Below are positions 1-9,977 of a stretch of 64,000 bases of DNA, piece by piece. The position numbers were made by a program, and so were the translations under genes. This stretch comes from Chloroflexota bacterium (lineage in GTDB: Bacteria; Chloroflexota; UBA6077; JACCZL01). Location of the stretch: contig JADLFM010000170.1 in assembly GCA_020845495.1 (NCBI GenBank), positions 1 to 64,000 of the forward strand. The letters run 5' to 3'. The notes under the pieces are model-generated. The model ran no database searches and had not been told where the DNA came from. It saw nothing but the letters and a program-made list of their open reading frames with translations. Numbering within the stretch: position 1 is the stretch's first letter; the number at the start of each line of letters is the position of its first letter.

Positions 1-3000
1 ACCAGCGCGACCGCCTCCGGCGCCCGGGTGACCTGCTCCTCGAACAGGGCTGGGAGAGTCGCTTCCGACGGGTAGGCGGTCGCGGTCTGGTTCCAGGTCT
101 CGACCACCAGGCGCCGCTCGGCCTCGGACAGCAGCGGCAACTCCGAGAGCCGTCGCTCGGGATTGGCCGCGATCCCCTCCAGCAGCACCGTCAGGTGCTC
201 GGCCATCCGCTCGATGGTCCCCGCGTCGAACAGGTCGGTGCTGAACTCCAGTTCGCCGTACAGGCCGTCCGGAACCTCGTACAACTCCAGGAACAGATCG
301 AACTTGGCAGTCCCCATCTCGAGCAGCACTGGATCGAGCCGCAGCCGGGGAAGCTCGAGTGCCCCCATCGGCGCGTTCTGGAGCGCAAATGCGATCTGGA
401 ACAGCGGCGAATAGCCGGTGCTTCGCTCCACCTGAAGCTCGTTGACGAGGTGCTCGAACGGGATGTCCTGGTGGGCATACGCTTCGAGGGCCGCCTCTCG
501 GGTCCGAGCTACCAGTGCACGGAATGGCGGGTCGCCTGAGAGGTCGCCGCGCAGCACCAGCGTGTTGGCGAAGAACCCGATCAGCCCCTCGAAGTCCGGA
601 TGCGTACGCCCGGCGACCACGCTGCCGACGACCACGTCATCCCGATCGGTGTAGCGGTGCAACAACGTCTGAAACGCCGCCAGCAGCACCATGTATGGAG
701 TCGCACTCTCCTGGTGGGCGATCTCCGTGAGTGCATCCCGCAGCGCGGCCGGCAGCGTGAAGCGATGCACTGCCCCGCGTAGACTCTGAACGACGGGGCG
801 CGGACGGTCGGCTGGCAACTCCAGCAAGGCCGGAGCGCCAGCTAGCTTCTGGCGCCAGTAGCTCAGCTCTTTCTCGGCGCGGCTGCTGTCTAACCTGGAA
901 CGCTGCCAGGACACATAGTCGGCGAACTGGACCGGCAACGACGGCAAATCCGCCGTTCGTCCCTCGGCAGCGGCCACGTACAGTGCGGCCAGGTCTTTGT
1001 GAAGGACGTCGACCGACCAGCCGTCGAACATGATGTGGTGGATCGACAGTTGGAGGAGGTGTTCCTGCTCGTCTAGCCGGGTTACCTGCGCCCTGAAAAG
1101 CGGTCCGCGTGCGAGGTCGAAGGGCCGCTGAGCTTCCGTGCGCAGCAGGTCTCGTGCGTACACTTCGCGTTCGTCGGCCGGTAGGTAGCGCAGGTCCAGA
1201 ATCGGCAGGAGCAGCGGTGACGGCGGTCGCACCTCCTGATACGGCTGACCGTCCCGCGCGGGGAAGACGGCCCGAAGTACGTGGTGTCGCTCGACGAGTT
1301 GGTTGAGGGCGCACTGGAGTGCGAAGAGGTCGAGGACTCCGTTCAGGCGGAACGCAAAGCTCTCGTTATAGGCGGGGTTGCCCGGCGTGAGCCGATCCAG
1401 GAACCAGAGACGCTGCTGCGCGTACGACAGCGGCGGATACGCTCCTCGCTCGGCCCGGGGGATGGCATCCAACCGGGTAGTGGACTGCTCCGAACCGTCG
1501 GTCGGTAGCAGGCTGGCGAGGCCGGCAACGGTCGGGCTGTCGAAGAAATCGCGCGGGTGAAGCTCGACGCCGAGCTGCTGGTGGATGCGGGCCAGTACCT
1601 GCGCCATCACCAGTGAGCTCCCGCCAAGCTCGAAGAAATTGTCGTCGCGCCCCACTCTGGGTACGTTCAGCAGCGTTCGCCAGATCTGCGCGATCCTGGC
1701 TTCGACAGGTGACCGCGGCGCACCATCGCCAGCAGCCTGCCCCACACTCATACTGACCAGGCTGGCGCGATCGACCTCGCCACTCGCCGTACGCGGCACG
1801 CGCTCCACTCGGGTCATGATGCAACTCGTGGTCAGCCCGAATCGGTCGGTGACGGTGAGCGGCTCCGCGGGCAGGTGCTCGGTAGCCACATAGGCATGCG
1901 GCGTCACACGCGACTGGGGCGCCTCAACCAGATAGTGCGCGATGCGCGGCCGGGCCGCGTCAAGCCCGATCAGGAGATGGGCCGGATCGCGCCGCAGGCC
2001 GGCCAGCAGGGAGGACATGCCTTCCTCGGGCGAGAGCACGACGTAGCCCCCAGCCCGAGTCAAGTCCTTATGCGCGTAGCCGCGCGCCAGCCCGACCTCG
2101 TCCCACATCGTCCAGGCTAGACACGTGCCTGGTAGGCCGTGCGCGCGGCGGGCGTGCGTGAACGCGTCGAGATAGGCATTCGACGCCGCGTATGCGCCCG
2201 AGGCGAAGCCGCCGAGAAAGCCATTGGCGGAGGAGAAGCTCACGAACAGGCAATCGGGTCGGCCACTCATGAGTTGCTGGAGCGCCAGTGCCCCAATCGC
2301 CTTCGGGCGTAGCTGATCGAGGACGCTCTGCCGCGACTCCTCGGCGAGCGTCCGTTCCTGATAGACGCCAGCCAGATGGAGCACCCCGTCCAGGTCGCGG
2401 CCCCAGCGCTCGCGTGCTTCCGCTACGGCCGCGCGCAGCCGCGGCAGGTCGGAGACGTCGACTTCGGCGTAGATCACCTCGCCGGGCAGACCGTCCAGCG
2501 TGCGGAGCGCCTCTCGCACCTCGTTCTCGGGGCGACGGCCCACCAGGATCAGCCGCGCCGCATAGTCCCGCAGGAGGTAGCGGGCGACTTCGAGCCCGAT
2601 GCCGCCCGCCCCGCCGGTCAGGAGGTAGACGCCGCCTTCCCGCATCGGCCCCACCCGGTCCGGATCACCGGTGAGATCCGCACGCACCAGGCGCGGCGCC
2701 CAGCGCTGGCCGGCACGGTAGGCAACCTCAGGCTCCTTGTCGACGGCGCGAAGCTCCGCGAACACGGCATCAACCTCGTCCGCCGAAACGTCCAGATGGC
2801 GACATGACAGCCAGGGCAGTTCCTGCGGCGCCGTCTTCACGATCCCAAGCACCGTTGCCCGCTCGGGCGCGACCGGATCGCCCGGCAACACGGCTCGGAC
2901 CTGGCTAGACACAATCAGGAGCTCGAGGTTCGGACGGTCATCGACCGGTGCCGCCGCGAGAGACTGGATCAACGCCAAAACGCTCAGTGCACCGCGATCC

Positions 3001-5756
3001 TGAGCCTGCTCGAACCCGGCCCGATCGAGCGTGGCGTCGGCGCGCCGGCCAACGCCCCAGCCGTGGACGATCTGCCGTGGGGTGACGCCGTGAAGGCGAA
3101 GCGTGTCGACCAGGCGCCGATAGTCGCGTGGGTCCGCTACCGAGATCTGGTACCGGTCGGAGCTCAGGCATGCGAAGCCATCCCCAGGCTCGACGATCAC
3201 ACAGCGGCGGCCCTCGCTCCGTAGACGCTCCGCGAGCCCCGTCAGCACGGCCTGCGCATCGGTGAACAGGAGCACGTCCCCGAGCCGGGGCACCGCCTGC
3301 ACCTGACCCTCTGTTCGTCTCCACACCACCTGGAAGAACCAATCTGGCAGCGTGTTGGCATTCCCGAGCAGTAGATCGAGCTCCTTCAGCCGCTCGTCGA
3401 AGGCGCCTCCTTCGAGGGCCTGCTTGAGCTGAAGTCGCTGGATCTTGCCGCTCGTGGTCTTCGGGAACTCGGGGGCCGTCAGCGGCACGACCCAGGTCGG
3501 GCTGATGCCGAGCGTCGTGGAGACCTGACCTCGAATCGCCCTGGCGAGTGCCACCTGCTCCGATAACTGGTCGTGGCTCGGGCTCGGCACGAAGAAGATG
3601 GCGAGCCCTTCCGTGCCGGTGGACGGATCGTCGACCGCGCACGCGGCTGCGAAGGTCGGCTCGACACCCTCGATGGCGTCGACCACGTCCTCGATCTCGT
3701 AGCAGAAGAAGTTTGCTCCGCGAATGACGATTGTTTCCTTGGCTCGACCAGTGATCGTCAATGCACCATCCAGGATGAAGCCGAGGTCGCCGGTGTTGAA
3801 CCAGCCGTCGCCGATGAAGGCGTCCGCGTTCGCCTCTGCGTTGTTGAGATAGCCGGGGGTGATCGACACACCCTTGACCTGGAACCGCCCGATGACACCC
3901 TCGGGCAAGAGGCGGTTCCCGTCGTCAACGATCCGAATTTGCATGCCGGGGACGGGGCGCCCAACGCCGATCAGGGTGACGGCCGATTCGTCGCCTTCAG
4001 CCGCAAACTCGATACGCCCCCCGAGCGATGACTTGCGAAGCCGTTGCGGCACCGTCTCAGGGTCGAACGAATTCTCGTAGGTGAAGGCGGTGCAGGTTTC
4101 AGCCATCCCGAACGCGGGCTGCATAGCGGTCGGTGCGACCCCGAAGCGTGAGACGCGCCCCAAGAAGTCGCGGACGACCGGGAGCGTGACCTGCTCGCCC
4201 CCGTTCAGGAAATAGCGAACCCGCGAAAGATCCCAGCGCCGCTCCGCTGCCTCGACGAGACGCTCGGCGACGAGTTTGTATCCGAAGTTGGGAGACCAGG
4301 TCAGCGTCGCACGGTGAGCCTCGATCAGGTCGAGCCAGCGCAGGGGATCGCCCATCACCCACTGGGGGCTGGCGTGGACCTGCGAAAAGCCCAGGCAGAC
4401 GCTTCGCAAGTGGCACATCAGGATCGTTCCTACGTGGTCGACCGGAAGCCAGTTCAGGTACACCTCGTCGTCGCGATACCCGTTGAGTTGGCGCGATCCC
4501 CAGCCATGCCCGAGCACACCTTGATGGGTCTCCTGGATGCACTTCGGAAGGCCGGTGCTGCCCGAGGTGAGTTGGAGGAATAGGACGTCCTCGGGGGCCG
4601 GCCGGTGCAGGTCCGACGACGGCTCCTGACGACCTAGCTCACCTGGACAGCAGACCTCCAGGTCGTCCATCGGGAACAGGCGCCGCAGTCCGAGCACCGG
4701 GTCTCTCAGGTCGTCGTCGCAAAGGACCAGCGGATGCTCCAGCAGTTCCCAGGCGTTGTAGAGCTTGCTCGTCGTCCCGTTTCGGTCTGTATACGAGGCG
4801 GCCACCGCGACCGTCGCGGGCGTCATGCCTCCGAGGACGCACGCCCAGAACCCGGTGTAGTACTCCTTCAGCCGCCCGAGGTGGAGGATGACGCGGTCGT
4901 TGGCCCGTACGCCTCGCTCCCGCAGGCCGGCCAGCATGCGGCGGGCATCGTGGAGTAGCTCCGAGTAGCTCTGCGTCGAGCGCGAGCCGTCGGCCTCTAC
5001 GTACTCCTGGCCGCGCTCCGGATGCAGCGTGGCGACGCGCTCCAGTGCCTCGACCAGCGTGCACGGTGCGTCGGCAGGGATGTGCAGCGGTCCACCGTCA
5101 CTGAACGCCGGCCGCTCGGCCGAAGCGAGTGCGTCTGGCTGGCCGGCCGAGCCGTCGTCGGAAGGCCCGTCGTCGGAGTGGCCGGCGTCGGAGTGGCCGG
5201 CGTCGGAGTGGCCGTCGTCGGAGCGGACATCGTGGGAACCAGCCATCGAAGCCTGAGGGCCTGGGCGCCTGGCTGGAAGGATGTCGCGCAGATGTACGCG
5301 CCGCCCGGCGAGCGAGCGCTCCTCGATCGACACCGCGGCGTCGGTTACACCCGGGAGCGCTCGCAGACGCTCCTCCCAGCGGCGGCGTAGTTCGTCGTCG
5401 ACGACGGGCACCCGGCTCAGCGCCTGTGCGTCGATCGCGCCACCGTCGGTGCGGGGGAGGTTCGTGACCGGCACATACGCCACCGGACGCCACGCCTCTG
5501 GCAACGTCGCGGCGACCGTCTGATCCCAGACCTCGGGCGCTAGCGAGCCAACGGCGACGACGTATGCGACAACCTGCTGGACACCCGCCGGGTCCGGGAG
5601 TGCTACGACGGCACACTCCTGAATCGACGGCAGAGCGAGAAGGCAGGCTTCGATCTGTCGATACTGCACCCCACCATCCGCAGGACGGTTGGGCGCGGTG
5701 CTACCTGGTCCGGTGGCAGCGAAGCCCGTGGACTTCGCGCCATGTTGCTCCGCCAT
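1..5756 (-). CDS. Nonribosomal peptide synthetase, A-KR-PCP-C-(A), 5' part only
   Basis: Open from the ATG at 5756 to the left edge (about 1918 residues), so the C-terminus is missing. Order seen: an N-terminal block resembling an adenylation C-terminal subdomain (LPRTDGGAID near residue 125); a linker with SDAGH repeats (near 180); an adenylation domain (TSGSTGLPK near 394, GDLGF, TTSGKIQR); a ketoreductase (LTGGAGGIG near 1050, Ser and YAASN); a carrier protein (FFELGGSSL near 1379); an LCL-like condensation domain (HHIMFDGWS near 1575); and the opening of a second adenylation domain. Adenylation-KR-carrier modules are known to load a 2-keto acid and reduce it to a hydroxy acid, giving depsipeptides; that role here is inference. 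It probably starts an assembly line, since no condensation domain precedes the first adenylation domain. A promoter lies 68 nt upstream. Confidence 0.93.
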   Translation of the reverse strand, partial: MAEQHGAKSTGFAATGPGSTAPNRPADGGVQYRQIEACLLALPSIQECAVVALPDPAGVQQVVAYVVAVGSLAPEVWDQTVAATLPEAWRPVAYVPVTNLPRTDGGAIDAQALSRVPVVDDELRRRWEERLRALPGVTDAAVSIEERSLAGRRVHLRDILPARRPGPQASMAGSHDVRSDDGHSDAGHSDAGHSDDGPSDDGSAGQPDALASAERPAFSDGGPLHIPADAPCTLVEALERVATLHPERGQEYVEADGSRSTQSYSELLHDARRMLAGLRERGVRANDRVILHLGRLKEYYTGFWACVLGGMTPATVAVAASYTDRNGTTSKLYNAWELLEHPLVLCDDDLRDPVLGLRRLFPMDDLEVCCPGELGRQEPSSDLHRPAPEDVLFLQLTSGSTGLPKCIQETHQGVLGHGWGSRQLNGYRDDEVYLNWLPVDHVGTILMCHLRSVCLGFSQVHASPQWVMGDPLRWLDLIEAHRATLTWSPNFGYKLVAERLVEAAERRWDLSRVRYFLNGGEQVTLPVVRDFLGRVSRFGVAPTAMQPAFGMAETCTAFTYENSFDPETVPQRLRKSSLGGRIEFAAEGDESAVTLIGVGRPVPGMQIRIVDDGNRLLPEGVIGRFQVKGVSITPGYLNNAEANADAFIGDGWFNTGDLGFILDGALTITGRAKETIVIRGANFFCYEIEDVVDAIEGVEPTFAAACAVDDPSTGTEGLAIFFVPSPSHDQLSEQVALARAIRGQVSTTLGISPTWVVPLTAPEFPKTTSGKIQRLQLKQALEGGAFDERLKELDLLLGNANTLPDWFFQVVWRRTEGQVQAVPRLGDVLLFTDAQAVLTGLAERLRSEGRRCVIVEPGDGFACLSSDRYQISVADPRDYRRLVDTLRLHGVTPRQIVHGWGVGRRADATLDRAGFEQAQDRGALSVLALIQSLAAAPVDDRPNLELLIVSSQVRAVLPGDPVAPERATVLGIVKTAPQELPWLSCRHLDVSADEVDAVFAELRAVDKEPEVAYRAGQRWAPRLVRADLTGDPDRVGPMREGGVYLLTGGAGGIGLEVARYLLRDYAARLILVGRRPENEVREALRTLDGLPGEVIYAEVDVSDLPRLRAAVAEARERWGRDLDGVLHLAGVYQERTLAEESRQSVLDQLRPKAIGALALQQLMSGRPDCLFVSFSSANGFLGGFASGAYAASNAYLDAFTHARRAHGLPGTCLAWTMWDEVGLARGYAHKDLTRAGGYVVLSPEEGMSSLLAGLRRDPAHLLIGLDAARPRIAHYLVEAPQSRVTPHAYVATEHLPAEPLTVTDRFGLTTSCIMTRVERVPRTASGEVDRASLVSMSVGQAAGDGAPRSPVEARIAQIWRTLLNVPRVGRDDNFFELGGSSLVMAQVLARIHQQLGVELHPRDFFDSPTVAGLASLLPTDGSEQSTTRLDAIPRAERGAYPPLSYAQQRLWFLDRLTPGNPAYNESFAFRLNGVLDLFALQCALNQLVERHHVLRAVFPARDGQPYQEVRPPSPLLLPILDLRYLPADEREVYARDLLRTEAQRPFDLARGPLFRAQVTRLDEQEHLLQLSIHHIMFDGWSVDVLHKDLAALYVAAAEGRTADLPSLPVQFADYVSWQRSRLDSSRAEKELSYWRQKLAGAPALLELPADRPRPVVQSLRGAVHRFTLPAALRDALTEIAHQESATPYMVLLAAFQTLLHRYTDRDDVVVGSVVAGRTHPDFEGLIGFFANTLVLRGDLSGDPPFRALVARTREAALEAYAHQDIPFEHLVNELQVERSTGYSPLFQIAFALQNAPMGALELPRLRLDPVLLEMGTAKFDLFLELYEVPDGLYGELEFSTDLFDAGTIERMAEHLTVLLEGIAANPERRLSELPLLSEAERRLVVETWNQTATAYPSEATLPALFEEQVTRAPEAVAL

Positions 5757-6179
5757 GAACGCATCCCCGCTCGCGCACGTCAGCCGGATCCCCACTTCCG
5801 GCACGTCTCAAGGGGAGAATTCGAGTATATCAATACGACTCCGGGCCCACAATTGTTTTTTAGTCGTCTGTGCCGTGCATCGGTGACGTGCGTTGACGGG
5901 TCAGGGCGGTCGTCGAGGCGGGCTGCCAGGAGGCCCGGCCCGATGCCGACTCCTTGTCGATGCCGCCATCTGGGAGGCTGCCAGCGGGCAGTTCGCCTCG
6001 GCCCTGCAATGTTGTTGCAATCCGAGAGGGCGCCCCGCCATGCGGGCCGGTCGGCTGATAGCGAGCGAATCGGTTCGGCGCAGGCGTCGAGACGATCTCA
6101 ATCGTCGTTCGTGCGCATCATGCGAGCCTCGATGCCTCCGAACCGGATCACGCCTCGAGGATTGACGGGATATCCCGCA
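5757..6179. other. Intergenic region upstream of the NRPS gene
   Basis: No convincing gene. It holds the AT-rich promoter of the NRPS gene near 5824-5852. The rest is GC-rich and lacks coding character. Confidence 0.6.
5824..5852 (-). promoter_or_regulatory. Sigma70-like promoter of the NRPS gene
   Basis: On the minus strand TTGTGG (5847-5852) is followed after exactly 17 nt by TATACT (5824-5829), in one of the few AT-rich patches of the region. The predicted start of transcription is about 60 nt upstream of the NRPS start codon. Confidence 0.6.
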
Positions 6180-6941
6180 TCATTCCTTGATCGCACATAC
6201 GAGCGCATGGCTGGCCAGGAAGAGTGGGCACGCAAACGCTACAACCGATCCCCTCGTAGGGATGACCGTGATGCGATAGCCACTGCGTGAGAGTGTCCCG
6301 ATTGAATCGAAGATACTGTAGGAGAATGCGACGCCATCCCCCTCGCTAAAGTACCAGTCGTGCCCCCGATTCTTGAGGCGGAAGAGTGGCTTCCAGACCT
6401 TTGCTCGCCAGAAACACCACTTCATAAGCCGCCATACCGCCCGGCCGTCGCCAAATCGATTCCTATCAGAGATGAATATCGCCTTCCGTCCGACGCGCAT
6501 CATCTCGCGAACGAGAGTGTCAGGCTCGGCTACGTGATGCATGACGCCGAGCGCCATGACGGCATCAAAGGAATTGTCGGGATAGGGAAGCGGCGTGCTG
6601 CTCGTACAATCCACCAGATCTGTCGGCACGCCCCGCTGTTCTACGGCGATGCGCAAGAGGTCCGGCGACGGATCGTTCCCCCGGACTCGAATGTCTGGGT
6701 GATGGCGGCGCAGATATTCAATGCCGCGCCCCGTGCCGCACCCGGTGTCCAGCATCGACTGGATGCCAAGGCCCGGTAGGAGTCGGCCGATCCACCGCAA
6801 GGCGTCGTCATGCTCAGGCTCGTGTGTGCCGCGGTGCGCGTCGTCATAGTGGTCCGCGGTAGCAGCGTAGTACTCGAGGAGAGCCGCCTGTGCACTCGGG
6901 ACGCTCTCGATCCGTGAACGATTCGGAAGCATGGACGACAT
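6180..6941 (-). CDS. Class I SAM-dependent methyltransferase
   Basis: 253 residues from the ATG at 6941, chosen because AGGAG lies about 10 nt before it; longer in-frame starts have no such site. The SAM-binding motif LDTGCGTGRG (residues 64-73), the acidic pair ND (89-90) and the block FDAVMALGVMHHV are typical of Methyltransf_11-type enzymes. The C-terminal third is rich in Trp and Arg and does not identify a substrate. It sits upstream of the NRPS gene on the same strand but 423 bp away, and the NRPS has its own promoter. A tailoring role on the peptide or a lipid is possible but unproven. Confidence 0.85.
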   Translation of the reverse strand: MSSMLPNRSRIESVPSAQAALLEYYAATADHYDDAHRGTHEPEHDDALRWIGRLLPGLGIQSMLDTGCGTGRGIEYLRRHHPDIRVRGNDPSPDLLRIAVEQRGVPTDLVDCTSSTPLPYPDNSFDAVMALGVMHHVAEPDTLVREMMRVGRKAIFISDRNRFGDGRAVWRLMKWCFWRAKVWKPLFRLKNRGHDWYFSEGDGVAFSYSIFDSIGTLSRSGYRITVIPTRGSVVAFACPLFLASHALVCAIKE

Positions 6942-7760
6942 CAGTTCGCCGCTCCTGCCCTTCGCGGATGCGATGAGAGCCGTGTATGCTCGCGAGCCGG
7001 TTGGCTGGCCTTGCGGCATGGTAACCGACCTCACGGATGGCCGGCGACGATGCCCAGGTGAGAGAAGTGGAGCCTGTCACCAAGCTGTCCTCGGCGGCCT
7101 CGCGTCGCCCTCCCGCCCTCGGCCTCCAACCGCCGGCCTCCAACCGCCGGCCTCGCGTCGACGCCGCCAGCCTGAGGGTATGCGGACTGTGACGACGGCG
7201 TGTCAGCACCGTGATGACCCTGTCCACCCTCGATCCGAGGCCGGACGGGATAATCCGCCGGAAGATGGAACGCGATATCGGACATCCCATGTTGGTGAAC
7301 GCCGCCACGGCTGCCCAGTTCCCCGCGCGAGGAGCAGCGAGACTCACGGCCGTTGCAGCAATCTCTATCTCGAGAGCGATATTTGCACAGATGAGGAGAG
7401 AACTGATGCGTCCTGGCGGCCGGACACTGGGTGCCCGCTCCATGCTTGGGCCGGCTGTGTCAGGTCCGTGTGGGTGAGTTGCATGGGCCTGGAGTGTCCG
7501 CCGATACCGAGTATGCGGGATCTGGGAGCCTGGATGCGCGCCATCGGAGCCGCTAGCGGCGCGGTCGGGATCCCCCAGTTTAGGTATGCCGAGCGTAGAG
7601 CCGGCGTGCGGGCAATCATGAGGCGGCGATGCATCGATAGCGGCGTTGTTGCCAGCATTCGTGACCCGCGACCCTCTTGCCGAATCGGAGACGCGCCCGT
7701 ATGATCGAGAACCGTGGCGGCGAATCACGCCTTCGCCGACTCTTTCCACGTCGAGGATCT
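6942..7760. other. Long region without a supported gene
   Basis: About 820 bp separating the minus-strand methyltransferase from the plus-strand adaptor gene. Several open frames cross it on both strands, but they are Arg/Pro/Ser-rich, lack ribosome binding sites and show no domain. It contains a short tandem repeat at 7121-7148. It may hold decayed sequence plus divergent promoters. Confidence 0.5.
7121..7148. repeat. 14-bp tandem repeat, two copies
   Basis: GGCCTCCAACCGCC occurs twice back to back, followed by a partial third copy (GGCCTC). Confidence 0.85.
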
Positions 7761-9860
7761 ATGGCCGCTGCTTCGGCCGGTCCGCCCGTCTTGAGATGGC
7801 CGATCGCTGCGTGCGTGCTGCTGCTGACGGTGTTCAGTTGCACGCCACCGAGCCCGGAGGTTCCCAGGGCCACCCCCACACCGCGGGGAACTCCGACCAC
7901 GACCGTACCGATCACATCGGCAGTGACTACCCGTGGAGCGATTACCGCTCCGCTGACCTATAGCGGCACGGTACGGGCGCGGGCTCAGACCAACGTCGTA
8001 TCGACAGTGGCTGGGCGCGTGGCGCGCGTGTACGTCGACCTCGGCGACGAAGTTCACGAAGGTGACCCGATCGCCGAGATCGAGCGGGGCGCTTTCGATG
8101 CTCAGGTCGAGCAGGCCGAGGCGGCAGTTCGAGCGGCGCAGGCTCGCCTGAATCAAGTCCAGGCCGGGGCAAAGCCGGAGGACGTCGAGGCGGCGCAGGC
8201 CACGGTGCGCCAGGCACAGTCACGGCTCCAACAGGCCCGCGCAGGCGCACGGCCCGAGGAGGTTGCTGCTGCACGCGCGCAGGTGGATCAGGCTCAGGCC
8301 CGGCTCGATGCCCTGCTGGCCGGCCCGAAGCCGGACGATGCTACGAATCTCGATGCGGTCGTCGACCAGGCGCGTGCCGTCGTGGATCGGGCTCGTGCCG
8401 AGCTTGCTGCCGCCGTGGCGGCGTCCACCGAGGCGCGCTACCGGCTCGACCAGGCGAGGGCGGGCCTCGGCGGACCAAACACCCGAGCCGAGGACATCGC
8501 GGCGGCGCAGGCCACCCTGAACGCAGCCCGCAGTCGCCTCGACCAGCTACGCGCCGGCCCACGCCCCGAAGACGTCCGCGCCGCTGAACTGGCGCTGACT
8601 CGCGCTCAGGCAGGCGTCAAGGCGGCGGACGCGGCCCTCGAGGCCTGCGGCCGTTCCACCAAGACGACGCGTTCTCGGGTAAGTGCCACAAACTCCAACT
8701 CCAACGAGTCGATCGAGACGACGACCCGCGAGCGAGTCTCGTGCGAACAGGCCCAGCGGATCACGCTCGAGCAGCAGAAGGTGGTGGCGCAGGTCGCAGT
8801 CAGCGAGGCGCAGAACGCGCTCGACCGGACTCGGAATGGGGCTACTCCCTTCGACATTCAACAGGCCGAAGAGGCCGTCCGGCAGGCCGAAGCGACCCTC
8901 CAGCGGACCCGCTTCGGCGGCACCACGGACCTGGCCGCGCTGGAGTTGCGAGTCGGCTTAGCACAGGCAGACGTCGAGCGGCTCAAGGCGTCCCTTCAGG
9001 AGATGCAGGCCAAGCTCGAGTCCGCTCAGGCTCAGGCCGATTCGGCTCGTAACCCGAACGAGTTCGACGTCCGTGGCGCGCAAGCAGTCATCAATCAGGC
9101 GAGCGCGAACCTGGCACGCCTGGTCAACCCGAACCCGTACGATGTCGAGTCCGCCCAGGCACAAGTCGAGCAGGCCCAGGCTGCACTGGCTGCGCGCCAG
9201 ACTCCGCCTGTCGACGAGGTCGAGATTGCGGCCGCTCAGGTAGATCAAGCGGTAGCCGCGCTCGATGCGGCCCGCTTCAATCAAGGCCAGACGATCATTC
9301 GGGCGCCCTTTGACGGCCTGGTGGTGCAGCGGCTGATCAGTCCGGGCTCGGCGGCCAGTCCGAATACGCCGATTGTGACGCTCGTCTCGCGCGACGTCGA
9401 CGTGGTCATTCAGGTTGAGGAGTCGCGAATCAATCTGGTCAAGCGCGGCCAGCCGGCTAAGATCACGGCGGCGGCCTTCCCGGGAGAAGTCTTCGACGGC
9501 ACCGTCACGGGCATCGCGCCGGCGGTCGATGCGCTCAGCCGTACGTTCACCGTCCGCGTCACCCCGACAGACCCGAACCACCAGCTACGGGATGGCATGG
9601 CAGCCCAGGTGGCGCTTCAGACAACAGAGCGCCAGGCACTGCTCGTGCCGAGCCAGGCGGTGGTGACTCGCTCAGGCCAGACGATCGTCTTCGTCGTCGG
9701 CTCGGACAGCCGTGTCCATGCTCGTGAGGTTCAAGTGGGGGCCAACAACGGTCAGCAGACGGAGATCATCAGCGGCCTCAGCGATGGCGAGGAAGTCGCG
9801 ACCTCGAGCCTCGACCAGTTGTCGGATGGGACTCTCGTACAGGTCACCCGTCAGCAGTAA
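7761..9860 (+). CDS. HlyD/RND-type periplasmic adaptor lipoprotein with expanded coiled-coil
   Basis: 699 residues from the ATG at 7761, which has GAGG just upstream; in-frame starts further up lack a site. A hydrophobic signal ends in VFSC, an imperfect lipobox, followed by a Pro/Thr linker. A biotinyl-lipoyl half (VSTVAGRVARVYVDLGDEV) and its partner (TIIRAPFDGLVVQRLISPGS) flank roughly 400 residues of alpha-hairpin built from repeats of the type AGxxPEDVxAAQA. Beta-barrel and membrane-proximal domains follow (GMAAQVAL, LLVPSQAV). Such proteins couple an inner-membrane transporter to export. No transporter gene is adjacent; the RND pump of this window is about 37 kb away. The hairpin contains a Ser/Thr/Asn-rich insert flanked by two Cys, which is unusual. 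Confidence 0.9.
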   Translation: MAAASAGPPVLRWPIAACVLLLTVFSCTPPSPEVPRATPTPRGTPTTTVPITSAVTTRGAITAPLTYSGTVRARAQTNVVSTVAGRVARVYVDLGDEVHEGDPIAEIERGAFDAQVEQAEAAVRAAQARLNQVQAGAKPEDVEAAQATVRQAQSRLQQARAGARPEEVAAARAQVDQAQARLDALLAGPKPDDATNLDAVVDQARAVVDRARAELAAAVAASTEARYRLDQARAGLGGPNTRAEDIAAAQATLNAARSRLDQLRAGPRPEDVRAAELALTRAQAGVKAADAALEACGRSTKTTRSRVSATNSNSNESIETTTRERVSCEQAQRITLEQQKVVAQVAVSEAQNALDRTRNGATPFDIQQAEEAVRQAEATLQRTRFGGTTDLAALELRVGLAQADVERLKASLQEMQAKLESAQAQADSARNPNEFDVRGAQAVINQASANLARLVNPNPYDVESAQAQVEQAQAALAARQTPPVDEVEIAAAQVDQAVAALDAARFNQGQTIIRAPFDGLVVQRLISPGSAASPNTPIVTLVSRDVDVVIQVEESRINLVKRGQPAKITAAAFPGEVFDGTVTGIAPAVDALSRTFTVRVTPTDPNHQLRDGMAAQVALQTTERQALLVPSQAVVTRSGQTIVFVVGSDSRVHAREVQVGANNGQQTEIISGLSDGEEVATSSLDQLSDGTLVQVTRQQ

Positions 9861-9917
9861 CTCTCAGCCCGTACCCAGGTCGCGAGCACGGCGTGGCTGA
9901 GGCCGCGCGGCGGTGTG

Positions 9918-9977
9918 CCTGACGGCGACCTACCTGACGGCGACCTACCTGATGGCGACCTACCTGATGGTGATGTA
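9918..9977. repeat. 15-bp tandem repeat, four copies
   Basis: Units CCTGACGGCGACCTA at 9918 and 9933, CCTGATGGCGACCTA at 9948, and a degenerate fourth copy at 9963. Confidence 0.9.

Noticed and set aside
6040..6062. A further GGCC-GTCGGC site like the shared operator motif.
   Set aside because: It differs in spacing, is far from the cluster and such GC-rich words are common by chance here.
5757..6179. Short frames upstream of the NRPS gene as leader peptides or MbtH-like genes.
   Set aside because: No MbtH motif and no ribosome site; composition is random for GC-rich DNA.
6844..7749. Possible genes in the gap before the HlyD-type adaptor, on both strands.
   Set aside because: No ribosome site, no recognisable domain, low-complexity Arg/Ser composition; reported as an empty region.
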